DNA of 64,000 nucleotides from Amaurobius ferox (taxonomy: Eukaryota > Arthropoda > Arachnida > Araneae > Amaurobiidae), in the NCBI GenBank assembly GCA_951213105.1, contig OX578142.1, positions 122,726,731-122,790,730 on the forward strand. Direction: 5' to 3'. Under the pieces are notes generated by a model that saw only the letters and a list, made by a program, of their open reading frames with translations, ran no database searches and had not been told where the DNA came from. Below, one piece after another: positions 21,843-34,114 of this stretch (positions are counted from its first letter, which is position 1; every line of letters begins with the position of its first letter). A program made the position numbers and the translations under genes.

Positions 21843-22183
21843 AATGGCTACAATTTCGTTTTCAGCATATCCCAGACAATATCGATTGACGAGGGGTCTG
21901 GAAATCTGGCTGGTCAGGGAGGGCGCGAACCCTACGGAAGTATTGTTGTGAGAGAGAGTCTTGCCGTGTGAGATGTGGCATTATCAACCTGTGGAAGGAG
22001 TAATAGCATAGGTAAAATGAATGGCTACAGGATGTTGTCAACGTATAGGTTCTTATATAAAAACTAAGTAAAATCGGCTGTCATATGAGATGTCTCCCTA
22101 GGACTGCGCTGCTCGACTACTGCATCCGGATTACAATTTAAACGTTTACTTGACATCCGCATTATGTCCTTGTGATGGCAAAA
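21843..22183 (-). pseudogene. Tc1/mariner transposase remnant, C-terminal half
   Basis: On the minus strand, one frame shows the sequence of blocks found around the second and third catalytic residues of Tc1 transposases: LYVDNIL, then VDNATSHTARLS (second Asp), and, after a frameshift, PARFPDPSSIDIVWDML. The last matches the SPDLNPIEHVWDML region, with the catalytic Glu replaced by Asp. No terminal repeats were found around it, so it is an old fragment. Confidence 0.7.
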
Positions 22184-22365
22184 CCATATATATTGAAAAA
22201 CATCATTCTGAGAAAAAAAATGTCAGTTTTTCAAATTCACCAGGACTATTGAAAATTATACCAATATATATTTTTATATTTATGTAAAAAATAGGTCTAA
22301 ATAACAACGTATTTGCTTTCTTCTTCTTTTGATTACATTTTTTACATAATGTAAGCAAATTTCTT

Positions 22366-22660
22366 ACGACGTTTTGCTATATCAGCTGTGATGAAATTGG
22401 CTCATAAAAATTATATTTCTCACGTCGTTTTTCCTTATCAACTGTGAAAAAATATCCAAAACAATGTAGCGTATTTTTCACTTACGTTGTTTTGCCATAA
22501 CAACTGTGAGAAAATTTCTAAGAAAATGTAGCGTATTTCTTCCTAACGTTGTTTTGCCACATCAACTGTGAGAAATATGTTTGAAATATGAGGACTTACT
22601 TATTTCATTTCTATAAAGTGATGTAAGTTTATGTACGACGTTTTCGCGTAACAACAGCTC
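22366..22660 (+). repeat. Degenerate ~60-bp tandem repeat
   Basis: The landmark CGTTGTTTTGCCATAACAAC and its variants begin near 22367, 22423, 22485, 22547 and 22636, spaced 56, 62, 62 and 89 bp. A further partial copy may lie near 22800. It is non-coding. Confidence 0.65.
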
Positions 22661-23700
22661 TATTTTTGAATATAAACACCATATTTGCATTCTCATGTCT
22701 GCTTTATTAATTTAGATACAACAGCAATATCATAGTATTAATCCATTAAAGAAAGCCCTATCATCCTTGTAAAGCTAAAAGGACGTATCTTCAGTTATGT
22801 CCTTTTGCCATAACAAGGCCGATTAGTCGGGAACAATTGAAGGCGAGCAACAAAAAGCATGAGGATAACCAAAAGTATGAGTCAAAGTTTTCGATAAGTA
22901 TGTTTGAGACTTGGTGCATGGATTAAACATCTAAATTTACACAACTTTCTGTTTCTATTTTATTTGAGTATTGATTTCTCGAATATAAAATAAAAAATTC
23001 TTTTGAAGAATAGAGATTTTTGGGGATGTATTTTAGTAGTATAATTAGTTAATACTATTCAACTCTGGTTTTCCCAATTTGAAACGTAAAATGAGGTATT
23101 GTCGCACCATTTGAAATACTGGTAAAGATAACTGGTTTATATAAACTGAAATTTCAAACATTAGGTATGGTCAGTTATCATGGATACGTGTTGAATGTAG
23201 CCAAAAATGTTTTAAATGGATACAGTAAATGAATCTTCATGCGTTTTTTTAGGAAAATATTCAGGGAGATCGATAGCCTCACAAGTTTTCTGTTTTCGCT
23301 TTCGATGAAACGCAAAGTTTTCTTCAATTTGAATTTGATAAATTAAATAAATCAGTATCATTAGGGAGCATAACAAAGAATCATGTGAATGCAGAACACG
23401 AAAATGAAATTTCTTTTTCAAGTACAAAGTTATATATATAAAAAAAATACTGAGAGAGATGGTTCATTTAAAATTGGTATGCGAAAATATTTTCTAATTA
23501 TTGATTTGGGTCCTGGCTTTCAGAGTTGGTAATTTTGAGTGTATTCAGCTCTTTCCTTTGATATTCTTCAATCGATAACTGAAAGCAGACTAAAGCTTTA
23601 AGATTTATTTCAATGAAAAATATTATTTTCCTTGTGTTTCAAACCTTTTCTCGGTTTAGTTAATACTCTTACTATTTAATATTACATTTTATAAGTAAAA
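22661..23700. other. AT-rich, no gene seen
   Basis: No supported feature. Confidence 0.45.
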
Positions 23701-23916
23701 ATGGGTGTTTCAGGTTCGAAGTGCGATTCGACGGATAAAATGTTATATAAGGTGAAACAGGATATTATTGACACTTTACAGAAGTTTTATGTTTCAATAC
23801 AAATACATACAGTAGAGGCCTTTAATGAAGTTGAAATGTTTTTAAGCTTAAAAAAACCCCTCAAGGACAGAAAAATTAGGGAACATTTCCGTGGGGTTTA
23901 CAATAAATATTTTTAA
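23701..23916 (+). CDS. Small open reading frame, possible N-myristoylated protein
   Basis: A 71-codon frame whose ATG has an A-rich context favourable for initiation (AAAAATGGG). The N-terminus MGVSGSKC fits the N-myristoylation consensus (Gly2, Ser at position 6 after Met removal, basic residue following) and has a nearby Cys that could be palmitoylated. The rest is charged and helical-looking (KVKQDIIDTLQKF, LSLKKPLKDRKIREHF). Base composition is less AT-biased than its flanks, which is why it stands out. I do not recognise a family. It could be a small host gene, a remnant of a retroelement matrix-type protein, or chance. No splice sites or neighbours support it. Confidence 0.3.
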   Translation: MGVSGSKCDSTDKMLYKVKQDIIDTLQKFYVSIQIHTVEAFNEVEMFLSLKKPLKDRKIREHFRGVYNKYF

Positions 23917-24587
23917 AATTCAAAATTTTTGGTGTCAATGATTTGATTATTTCGAGAATATATTCGCACGATAATCCTTGTTTTGATCTTTTAAAGGTAT
24001 TCGCTCTAGATCAGAAAAAAAAGAAAGCAAAGTTCCAATGTAGAACATAAACAAAAATATTTCAAATATACAATTTTATCAAATACTACAATGCTTTATC
24101 GATTAACATGCGAAATTAATGCAGCAGTACGATTTTTTTTATCTTATACTACTCTATACAGAAAGTATTGTTTTTGTAAAATAACTTTTAATTCGAGATT
24201 TTGACAGAAGAAAGAGATCGTTATAGACCTACCTCCTGAAGATATTAAACGCTATGCTGGCAAATTACAATTAAGTTTATGCACAACTAGTTTACTAAAA
24301 TTAGAATAATAGAAACGAAAGAGAGTTCAATAGTTGCTGAGCATCCCGCGCTGCCCGTCCCCGTATATCTGCGCGATAATAAACACCTTGATCTGAATCC
24401 TTGATTTGAATCCTTGATCTAAACACCTTGATCTGGATTGAAATATCCGCTATCTTATTATTCAATATCTGAGAACCTCTATATTGCGCGCGAGCGGCCT
24501 GCTGTTGTGTCATCTAATTTTGAAAATACCCTAAACGAAATCCAAACGAAGCTAGGCTGAGAGTGACGGCACCAACATTCTACTTAA
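23917..24587. other. AT-rich; contains a family B fragment
   Basis: At about 24136-24260 a short segment resembles the start of family B (GAAAGTATTGT followed by the TTCGAGATTTTGACAG region). Around 24390-24440 a segment near CACCTTGATCT is duplicated. No gene is supported. Confidence 0.45.
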
Positions 24588-25558
24588 CTATATGTATATG
24601 TTATCGCTAAAATGCAGAAATCAGTTTTTCTACAGATTATCTAGGTAATGTGCAGATTAACTAGGGTGATCCGTTAAAGTGCCGAAAATTGTTTGATTTC
24701 TCAAATTACCTAGGTAATCTGCAAATTACCTAGATAATCTGCGCATTACCTACTGGGCACTCGTTAAAGTGAAAATAAGATCTTTGCTGGAACAACAGCA
24801 ACATTTCTAAAGAATTAAGTTAATACAATCAAACAACCAACAGATTAGTTGATAGAATCAATCATCAATCAATTAAAAAACTATAATACAAAGAATCAAA
24901 CGGTTTAAAATATTATTACAATTAAGGAAATGAATTTTCAAAACATATGATAAAATTATGCTTACTTATTAGTGCAATCTAAAGATTGGTGACACTTTGA
25001 ATTACATAGTAATTGGTTTCTGTGACAAGCGCACCTATTTGTGGTACATTTAGATTTGCAGTCACATTTTCTGAAACCCTGCCCAGTACCAAGGGATTGT
25101 TTTATTGCTGTTTGACGTAAAGATATTTCTACAGCAGGGGCATCTTCTTTCGTTAAAAATCTCTCTTTGCAAACACTGAATTCAGATTTTGCATATAATT
25201 GTTTTAAAATACTCGTTTTAGTACCAAGTTTATAAAAGCCATCCTATATGTTTTACCGCACTGGCAGCTGACGCAAATTATGAGAAATAAAAACAGCCGG
25301 CGACGACAAGACGCTGGCGAAACCAAACTAAAAGTGGAGGGAGAGGGGGGAAGGAGTAGGGAAAGAAAATGAGAGAAACAAACTTTTGAACTTTAACGAT
25401 ACGGAAGTCGTTAATGTGTACATTACCTAAGTAACATGCGGAAAACTCTTGATTCCGCACGTTAACGGAGCAAATCCGTTAATCTGCAGATTAGCTAGAT
25501 AATGTGCACATTAACGGCTTTCGAGCTTTAGCGGTAACATATACACCTAAATAGTATA
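24588..25558. mobile_element. Foldback element with palindromic subterminal repeats
   Basis: The ends are inverted: TATATGTTATCGCTAAA near 24596-24612 pairs with TTTAGCGGTAACATATA at 25527-25543. Inside each end are several copies of a palindromic motif around ATTACCTAGGTAATCTGC (24634-24772 and 25410-25516), alternating with GTTAAAGTG or GTTAACGG boxes. Dense subterminal palindromes like these usually bind a transposase. A cysteine-rich coding remnant lies between the ends on the minus strand. The element is short for an autonomous one and probably has an internal deletion. Confidence 0.65.
24962..25243 (-). pseudogene. Cysteine-rich C-terminal remnant, KRBA2/integrase-like
   Basis: A 93-codon stop-free frame begins at DGFYKLGTK without its own ATG and ends at TAA. 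It has a helical part (SILKQLYAKSEFSVCKERF), a stretch LRQTAIKQSLGTGQGFRKCD, and then a compact cysteine cluster CDCKSKCTTNRCACHRNQ followed by LLCNSKCHQSLDC. The spacing suggests a small zinc-binding module. From memory, this resembles the C-terminal tail of KRAB-A-domain-containing-protein-2-like or SCAN-domain-3-like integrase proteins of arthropods, which derive from integrase-type DNA transposons. The catalytic core is not present. The lack of stops suggests recent inactivation or a real 3' exon. Confidence 0.55.
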
Positions 25559-27480
25559 TAGGAGCCTTACTTCTACTGCATTCCATACGCATGCGCTAAA
25601 GCTCTTCGAATGAAGTTCTAGAGAGGGCGGGAAGTTACACCATTTCACTTTCTATTAAATGCCAAATATGAACATCTAATAAATGCCGATAAATATTTTT
25701 TTAAAGAAGGTGTCGCCATGCATTTGATCCGGATAAAATTTGATGACCGGATTAGGTATAGCTTAATCGATTACTAAAATCAATTACGTCTTCAACCCTC
25801 GTAAACATGCATTTTCTCTCTAAGCATACTTCCAGAAATTATTCACCTGAACTCGGGAAATTGTATTACGGATTCCGTTCAAGGATAATTTACTTCACTT
25901 TGCGATTGGAACTGCGATAATTTTTCGGTGTAAAAATAGCTCAATATTTTGTTTAAATATAACTTCTTTCGTCAGGTCTATTTATTCGTATAAAGCTTTT
26001 TTCCACAGTTTCTTGTCACACTGTTATGCACTCACTTATATGGTGTGTATAAGTATACATATTGTGTTGCAAAATAAAGTTTATTATTATTGTTTATTAT
26101 TATAAAAACTAAATCTAATTATAAACTTGTTTCGAAGTATATCATCACTTGTCCAAAAATGTCGCAGTGTTAAATTTCGCAGCCGAATCACTTGAATTTT
26201 CCACTACTGCGCGCACACCCACATATTCACTTTCATTATTTAAGAAGATTTTAATTATATGCGTTCATATATTTAAAATTTTGCTTATTATGCTGCAAAG
26301 TAGACAAATTCATACATTAATAAGCATATTTGCAGTTAGGCATATTTTAATATATTTATATATTGTTATAATTAAATATATTGTTAATATATTTTAGCAA
26401 CAAGATAAAGTTATTTTGTAAAATAAAAGAATCACCTCAAAATGTTTTGAATTGTAAAATTTTCCATGAAATATATAAAATTTATTACATTTACAGTGAA
26501 CTGTCGTCACTTTTCTATAAGATAGGTAAAAAATACTCATTAAATGCATGTATTAAAGAAAAATTTTAAATGACTCCAATAACATTTGGACTTCAAATTT
26601 GTTTTGTATAACTACGTAAAGTATGTCTACGTGTTATGTGCATTTAGTAAAATATTCTGCTTAAAGAAAAGAATAGAAGAAAGGACTGCATACAGCGAGT
26701 TTTCTTATCAAAACATATTTTATATTCGGCTTTTATGGAATAAAAAAAAAAACCCGAGTAACTTTAATAGATGATTCATGTTCAGAAAATATCAAAAGCG
26801 GCATAGGAAGCGGGTGCAAATAGTTTTGGCTATTCTTAATGGTTTGATTTATGGATGCAATTTATAACATGCACTAATTATCTTTTGTTACTTTTTTTTC
26901 GAACATCTGAAATGTGTCTGAATTTTCTTGCAATAAAACCCGTGGAATTTTTAGATAGTTTATCAGAAAAGAACATTAAAGTACAAGCCTGTTTTTCAGC
27001 ATATTTCTGTATTTTTCAACATTTACATAATCAAAGACTTGGCTTTTTTAGTTAACACTTATTGGATTCAACTAATGATTTGATATCACCGTAGGAGTAT
27101 TGGAAACGAACAGTCATGACTGAATTGGAAGGGGGTTATAGTGTCGGTTTTCACATTTGAAATCAATGAAGAATTTTTATGTCAATGGCGGAGAGGGGTT
27201 TATATGATCCATTTGACTACGTCACAAGATATGACTGACTACCTCACGAAATACGACTAACATATATATTACAATATAAACGATTAAATGAACAATTATG
27301 GTATGGTTAAACATGTTGCAGATATTTGCATGCATAGTGTTAGATTCTTCTTAAAGGATGATAATTAATACATAAGAGATAAATTACTTAATGAATTATG
27401 CTTGAGAAGTTTTTGCATATAGTAGTAGTTTTAACAAAATATATGTTTATTGGATATTTATATTAAAATAATTTCGGATA
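25559..27480. other. AT-rich intergenic DNA, no gene seen
   Basis: Short open frames here are consistent with chance. An NRF1-like palindrome ACGCATGCGC (25587-25596) and a short GC-richer patch near it are the only notable points. Confidence 0.45.
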
Positions 27481-27660
27481 AATATCAAGTACTAGGTTGA
27501 GATATTTAGTTTTCGTAAATTCTGCAACATTTTCGTAAATTTGGTGATATTTTTGTCAATTTGGAGATACATTTCAATTCGAAGACTGTCTTTAAAATGT
27601 CACTAAATTTGTCGCTAAATTTATAGCCAAGCGTTACAGACAGACAGACATAGAGAAAGG
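27481..27660 (+). repeat. Fragment of the TTTGGCGA-type repeat (family W)
   Basis: Shares the motifs TTTTGTCAATTTGG and TCACTAAATTTGTCGCTAAAT, plus a terminal AGCGTTACAGACAGACAGAC, with the cassettes at 34115-34735 and with 7425-7565. Confidence 0.55.
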
Positions 27661-29915
27661 CATTTTATATATGGAATTATATTATTAACGTATTATATTG
27701 AGAGAAAACAATAATTATAATAATTTTAACAAATGTATAATTACAATGCACAAACGTTGTCACAAAAATGAAATAACACTTAAAAATATTGAAATTTAAT
27801 TGTTTCATCATAAATCCTATAATATAACCATACTAAGCTCCATGATTTTAATAAGTGGTTGTCCTCCAATAATAAACATTGCTGGAACTCGTGACCAAAG
27901 AGTTTGTTCCTCATCGTTCATATTAAATAATAAGATTTATCACATGTTATGTGATTTGTTTTTTCAAGTATTTAAAATCATTTTAATTATCTGTAAACGA
28001 TATTTCATATATTAAAACATTAATTGCAACAATGGTGTATTCCGGACGTACAGGGCGCGAAAGTTTTAAAAATAATTTCCCCATAGACTTAACATGGTAA
28101 CCTTTGACCTCTTTTATCTCAGCCGATATTTCTAATATTAAAATTCGGGCTTTGCGATGACCTGTAATTTGATAAATTTTATAAATGTTCAAAACCTCGC
28201 GCAAATCGTTCAGATACTCGCTGACAGACAGCGCCAATAACAGAAAGTCGTTGAGTTTGAGTCAATGGCAAGAAATCTTCACTCGTACACAGCTGCTCTT
28301 CAATTAAACAAATTGCTATCTCAAATTGAAGAGTATTTTGATGTTCTCACAGTCTGGATATTTTTTATGTGCTACAACTATATAATTGGAATTTTCTTCT
28401 GTATGTCTCACTTTGTTGCCGAGTTCCTGTTACTAACTTCTTCAATTCTCCGCTGAGGGCGCTGCAATTACTCTTATACGATGGGGGTAATGTCACTTTA
28501 CTATAGATAGACCTGCCATGTGCATCCCATGACCTTTCATTCGAAGTTATTTGAGTGTATGATGACTTCCTAGGAACACTATATAATTGTTACTTTTATG
28601 ATGGTATACATTTGATTTTAATCGTATTAGGGCCCGTTTGATTTTAAAAATATATTTTACAATACTTCTTTTATGCAGATGAGATTATACGATTGAAAGA
28701 AAAACGTTATAATTAATAACTATAAATTATATAACTGTTAAAAATTTATTAATAATTTATAAATAAAACAAATGTATATTTAATCCTGCATTAAACATTT
28801 ATGTTCCATATAATTTAATTATGATTCTTAGCACGAAAATCTAGTTTAAAATCAAAGAATAATGCAGAAAAAGTAGTGACCGCGATGTTAAACATTATTT
28901 TGACATCACAAGAATCAATAAAACGTAGAATAGAAATAAAGGAAGTTTAATATCTTATATCTTTAATTGCTAGTCCATAGCGAAATAGATCCGTGTCTAA
29001 CAAAACCTTCGTGAGATGACTTCAAGTTGACATCAATTTATTATGACGTCTACTGGTGTCAAACAAGTGCCTTATTCATTCTATTAAGACTGATCCAATC
29101 ATGTACGTGTCATCGTAAGGATTAGGTTTTGTGACACTCTTGTTGCTCCTTATTCTATCCCCAGCATTAGAAAAGCTAGGAATTGTCTATAAGTTGAATG
29201 GGAGTATTTGTCCACCATTTCAAGGTATAAGATCTATATTTCTTTGGCAATGTTTTGGTGAATTTTTTGTTCAAATGTGGTTTGACATATATCCTCCTTA
29301 GGAGCCCCGAATAAAATTCAATTCAGTCATTGAATAGGATACGTTGTTTTATTTCAAATTTATAAAGCATTATACTCTGGAAAATGTTCTTAATATCGTA
29401 AAGAATATACTTAATTGAAATATACTAAAGAATATACTTATTGTATTTGTATAAATTTGAGTAAAACTTTCACTTTAGTAACATTTACCTTGAAATTGTT
29501 ATACATATATTTGAATACTCTTGAATAAACATTTGGATTATTCTCCAAGTAGACGATATCTCGCCAAATTTGTCGTCAAGGTCAAGCGACCCAAACTTTT
29601 TTGTAATAACAGTTGGTAACGGTAAATGTCGTCTTCCAGCTAGGATATTTTTAATCCAGGGAAATAGGTTTTATGAATCTGTAACTATATATTCAGAAGA
29701 AGAATCATTTGAAGATAAAAATTCGTAGAAGAAATATTAGAATTGAAAAATATTAGCTAATAAAATGTCCTTTGAATAGTACGAAGTATACGTGTACGGT
29801 TTAAAATTACTCATAATTCTAGAGAAGAGAGATTACTGTAGATGTGTTGGGTTAAAATGTCCCCAATAGAAAGTGATAGAAAATTTTATTTTTTCATTTA
29901 AAAAAAATTCCATAT
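27661..29915. other. AT-rich intergenic DNA, no gene seen
   Basis: A 28030-28250 segment is less AT-biased and has an 84-codon minus-strand frame without a recognisable motif. A short family W scrap lies near 29562-29600. Nothing else is supported. Confidence 0.4.
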
Positions 29916-30130
29916 GTAGTGGGGAAGCTTTATATGATGGTGTGTTCACCGCATTGCATCAGAATCTCATTTAAATTGCAGGTCAGATTACTCATCGTTT
30001 GCATAAAATGAGGAGTAATCTGACCTGAAGATGCAGTGGGGAAGCTTTATATGATGGTGTGTTCGCAGTGCATCAGAATCTCATTTAAATTGCAGGTCAG
30101 ATTACTCCTTGTTTGCATAAAATGACAAAT
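29916..30130 (+). repeat. Two-copy 117-bp tandem duplication
   Basis: The segment starting GTAGTGGGGAAGCTTTATAT (29916) recurs at 30033 with few differences. At the junction, CAGGTCAGATTACTC (near 29981-29995) is followed by its exact complement GAGTAATCTGACCTG (near 30013-30027), giving a 15-bp stem hairpin. Confidence 0.85.
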
Positions 30131-30374
30131 TATAGCTCTGAAACATACAAAATAACTTTTTCATTGTGAGGTAACAAGCTGCTTAGTTTGAAAAGGAGAT
30201 AAATTACTATGATTTCAACACTTGAATGATGAAGACATTTTATTAAACCCTTCTTGATACAAGTAGTGCCAGAACCATGGAGTTATAAAGAAGGAGATAA
30301 AACTTCTATGGATGAAACTTTTGAAAATGCAATGATGCTTTAAGAATTATATATAGGTGTCACTACTGTTAGTA

Positions 30375-30798
30375 AAGTAGCCGCTATTGTTAGTGGACAC
30401 AACAGAAAGGCATAGCACTTAGTATATACAATTTTGATCATTTTTAAATTAAGGTTTCCCTAATTATGACTATAATTAATCAGTATTTTTTCATAGTTGT
30501 AGGATAAGAGTACAGAATATACGGAAGTAAAAATAAATTGAAAGGTAAAATAATTTGAATACGTAGGAATATTATTTATTGTTTCAGTTCCACTTTGCAT
30601 TGCGCTAATAATTTATTTTTTTACAAAATTTACAGTTTAAATAAATATTTTAAGCCTTTCGCCATAGAAACGCATACAATACAGGGTTACTTAACTTATC
30701 CCAGAGCCACCTGAATTATTGTCTCAAACGATGACGGCGTTTTCTTAATACGGAGTTTTAATTCCTTACTTTTACCCCCATGGCCAGAACTCTATTTT
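30375..30798 (-). repeat. Family D repeat, copy 2
   Basis: The reverse complement of this segment is colinear with 36480-36966 over its whole length, including the block GGCTTAAAATATTTATTTAA. Divergence is moderate. It is non-coding. Confidence 0.75.
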
Positions 30799-32418
30799 AC
30801 ATAATCGACAAATTTTAAAGTAGGGTGGCAATATTTAATCTTAAGCAAATTTTTACAAGATTTACGCACACCGATCTGCTCAGTCCAGTAGATTTCAAAA
30901 GTTCAACGACTGTGATGAACTTATATACTCTTCCTCTTTCGTCACACTTTTCGGGGAACGCCATGTATTTTGATTTCGGTCATTGATCGAGTCTATGTAA
31001 CCTATATTTTACGTTTCCGAATTGGGATTTATGTTCTTCATCAGTAAGCTGTTTCACTATGCCATTGATGTGCATACGCGGCGAAATTTGAGAGAGTTAT
31101 GGAGTTACAAATAAAACCCTGTTAAATTTTGTTGTAGGGTCTTAGTGAGATCATCTCATTTCCTTTTCAGAGCTTGCATAGCGTAATGATGGGACTATTC
31201 CAGACTGATCTTGAAGTACAAGTTGTTGGCCTAAAGCAACAATTTGAAAGAACCGAAGCTAAGTAATTGGTACGCTTTATACTCTTGTATATGGGACGGA
31301 CAAAAAATATTTGGCCTGATCTGTTCCGCCATTCGCCAACAATATGCAAAATATGTAATGTGAGCAAGCAGCATATGACTTTCTTTAGATACTGCAATAA
31401 CTTTATTTCTTTCAATGTGAAACAATGATGTACAAGATTCAGGCATAATGTTCTTAACGTTGAAAAGTGCAGCTGCATTTGGCGCTTTTCTGTATGACAA
31501 CATGCAAAATTAATTTGAAATACCGAATTCAATTATATTTCGAACAAATATAACTTGGCAATTGGAAATATTGCTAACATCTGCTAAGCAATATACTCAT
31601 TAAATATGCTAATTATTAATTCATCACTTTGGAATCATTTTCGTAACTTTAGCGTCATTTTTGCAAATTTGAGACCATAAAAAAGTTTCGAACTTGGCGA
31701 TATTTCACCAATCAGTAACCAAGGTCGCCAAATAAATCGCCAAGTTTTATATATTCGACAATGCTCGTTTTTACGTAATTTTTTAGATAAATTTAATTGA
31801 AAAACATGCAATAGCTCAAGAACGGGTCAAGCTAGCAGTTTAAAGTTTATATCATTCATTTTAGAATAAAATGTTACGTATAATATGATTATTTATTTAA
31901 CATTTTTGAATGTTCTGATGTTTTTATGATTAAAAAAAAAATCCATTTGAAAATTTAGGGAGGGGGGGGGGGGGGTGTCTTCCGAACTTTCGCACTGCTA
32001 TATATTATCCGACGACAACGTCTCTAAAACATGATCGACTTTTTTTATTTGAAAAATGAATGTGGTGCAAATGAATGTTTTACAGGTCGAGTTCATTATT
32101 GTGTATGGTCTGATAAAAATATGCATGCGCAGTGCCTTTCTTGCTGCTATACATTGTTCATCGATGGTCTAAAAACCCACTGGTTTTAAAGATATATGCA
32201 GGTAGTATGTATGTTAATGGTGCACATATGTACCCCGTTCATGAGAGTGGTCCATATGTGATGACAAGGTGTTGAAAGGGAGGTGTCATACACTAAGGTT
32301 TCAATGCTGAAATTTGCTTTTCTAATATGAAGCCTGCGAAGAATCACTGCAATTTTTTTGTCAATGGGAATTATGACCCCGAATCCCTCGTGTTGAAGTT
32401 TAACTCTTTTTCTACAAA
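30799..32418. other. No recognised gene
   Basis: At 31165-31532 two overlapping minus-strand frames (121 and 90 codons) are open in a stretch of more balanced composition. I recognise neither. At 31630-31750 there is a family W fragment. A G-run of about 16-17 bases lies at 31958-31976. Confidence 0.4.
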
Positions 32419-33198
32419 TTTTACTTTCCCTGCAATACATGGAAATGTATAGGGAACGTATTGGAATCACGCCGAAAATCGCAACTCGAATTTTGGACGG
32501 ATCTACACGTTTCGGAACTTCTAAAATACGAAAAACTATTTTTAGCGTGACGCCTGTGTGTGTGTCGGTCTGTGCGTCTGTTTGTCTGTGTGTCTGTCTG
32601 TCTGTGCAATGTATGTATCCACTCTAACTCAAAAACTAATGGACCGAATTTCATAAAATTTGGTAGGTAAGTCACTTGGGTGTGACCCTGGTGCTGATTA
32701 GTTTTTAGTACGATTCGGGATAAAAGAATCCGCTTTTTTTGTGAAATAGCCCACAAAAATTGCCTGCATCCACTCTAGCTGAAAAACTAATAGACCAAAT
32801 TTCACAAAATTCGGTAGATAAGTCGCTTGTGGGTTACCTTGGTGCTGATTAGATTTTGGTACGATTCTGAAAAAAAATAACCTGCCTTTTTTAGCAAAAT
32901 GGCACACAAAAATTGTCAAAATCTAAAATAAAAAACTACGTATGCTCAAATATATTCATTAAATGTTTGTTTTATACGTAATTTTTAACGAGGAAAAGAA
33001 TAAGACCAACCCCATTACACTAGGACTAGCCGTTCTTGAGATATTTAAGTTTTTTCGTATTTTCTCTACGCCACCTTTGAAAATAAGTCCAGTTACCAAA
33101 TGAGAACGAAAATTGAATTAAAAGTGAATTAAATTTAATTAAAATAAAGAGAACGTGGATATAAATCTGCAAGGAAAGTCATGTGCTGCCCACATCAG
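32419..33198 (+). mobile_element. Family A repeat, second array, copy 1
   Basis: A complete unit with the terminal hairpin (ACTTTCCCTGCAATACATGG...) and the CCCACATCAGA end, directly joined to the next copy. Confidence 0.8.
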
Positions 33199-33982
33199 AT
33201 TTTTACTTTTTCTGCAATACATGGTAATGTATAAAGTGCTGGAATCACACCGAAAATCACAAATCGAGCTTTCGACGGATCACGTTTTGGGATCTCTAGA
33301 ATACGAAAAAACAATTTTTAGCGTCACGTCTGTGTTTATGTGTGTGCGTGTCTGTCTGTTTGTGTAATGTATGTATCCACTCTAACTCAAGAACTAATGG
33401 ACCGAATTTCATATAATTTGGTAGCTAAGTCACTTGGGTATGACCCTGATGCTGATTAGATTTTGGTACTATTCGGGGGAAAAGAACTCTTCTTGTTTTG
33501 CCAAATGGCCCGCTAAAATCTCATGTATCCAGTCTAGCTGAGATATTAGTTAACCAAATTTCACAAAATTTGGTAAAGTTACTTGTGGGATACTGTGGTG
33601 CTGATTATATTTTGGTACGATTCGGAAAATAAAAACCTTTCTTTTTTTACGAAATGGTCCGCAAATAACGCCAAATCTAAAATAAGAGACTGCGTATGCT
33701 CAAATGTATCAATTAAATGCTTGTTTTATACGTAATTTTTTACGAGGAAAAGAATAAGACCAATCTATTACTTTAGGACCAACTGATCTCTAGATATTTG
33801 AGATGTTTCGCAGTTTGCTACGTCGCCTTTGGAAAAATATCCAATTACCAAATAAAAATAAAAATTGAATTAAAAGTGCAAATTTAGTGTTATTTGTGTA
33901 ATCAAACTTAATTTAATAAATTATTAAAGAAATAAAAAAATGAATTTGAGTTTGCATGGTCATGTGCTGCCCACATCAGATT
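33199..33982 (+). mobile_element. Family A repeat, second array, copy 2
   Basis: Head-to-tail with the preceding copy. The left hairpin is decayed (ACTTTTTCTGC) and the right end keeps CCCACATCAGATT. Confidence 0.78.
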
Positions 33983-34114
33983 TTTTTTTATTTGTTCTGT
34001 GGCAGCAGACGACTCTGCTCCTGCCAAGAGACATCGATCGAACTAAGTGTTACAGATAAACGGAGTGAATTTCTTATATACTAGAAGGTATGCCCGTCAT
34101 ATGACGGAAATCAA

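Noticed and set aside
30950..31062. On the minus strand, CTGATGAAG followed by GGAAACG, again hammerhead-like.
   Set aside because: The intervening segment does not form a stem and the flanks do not pair.
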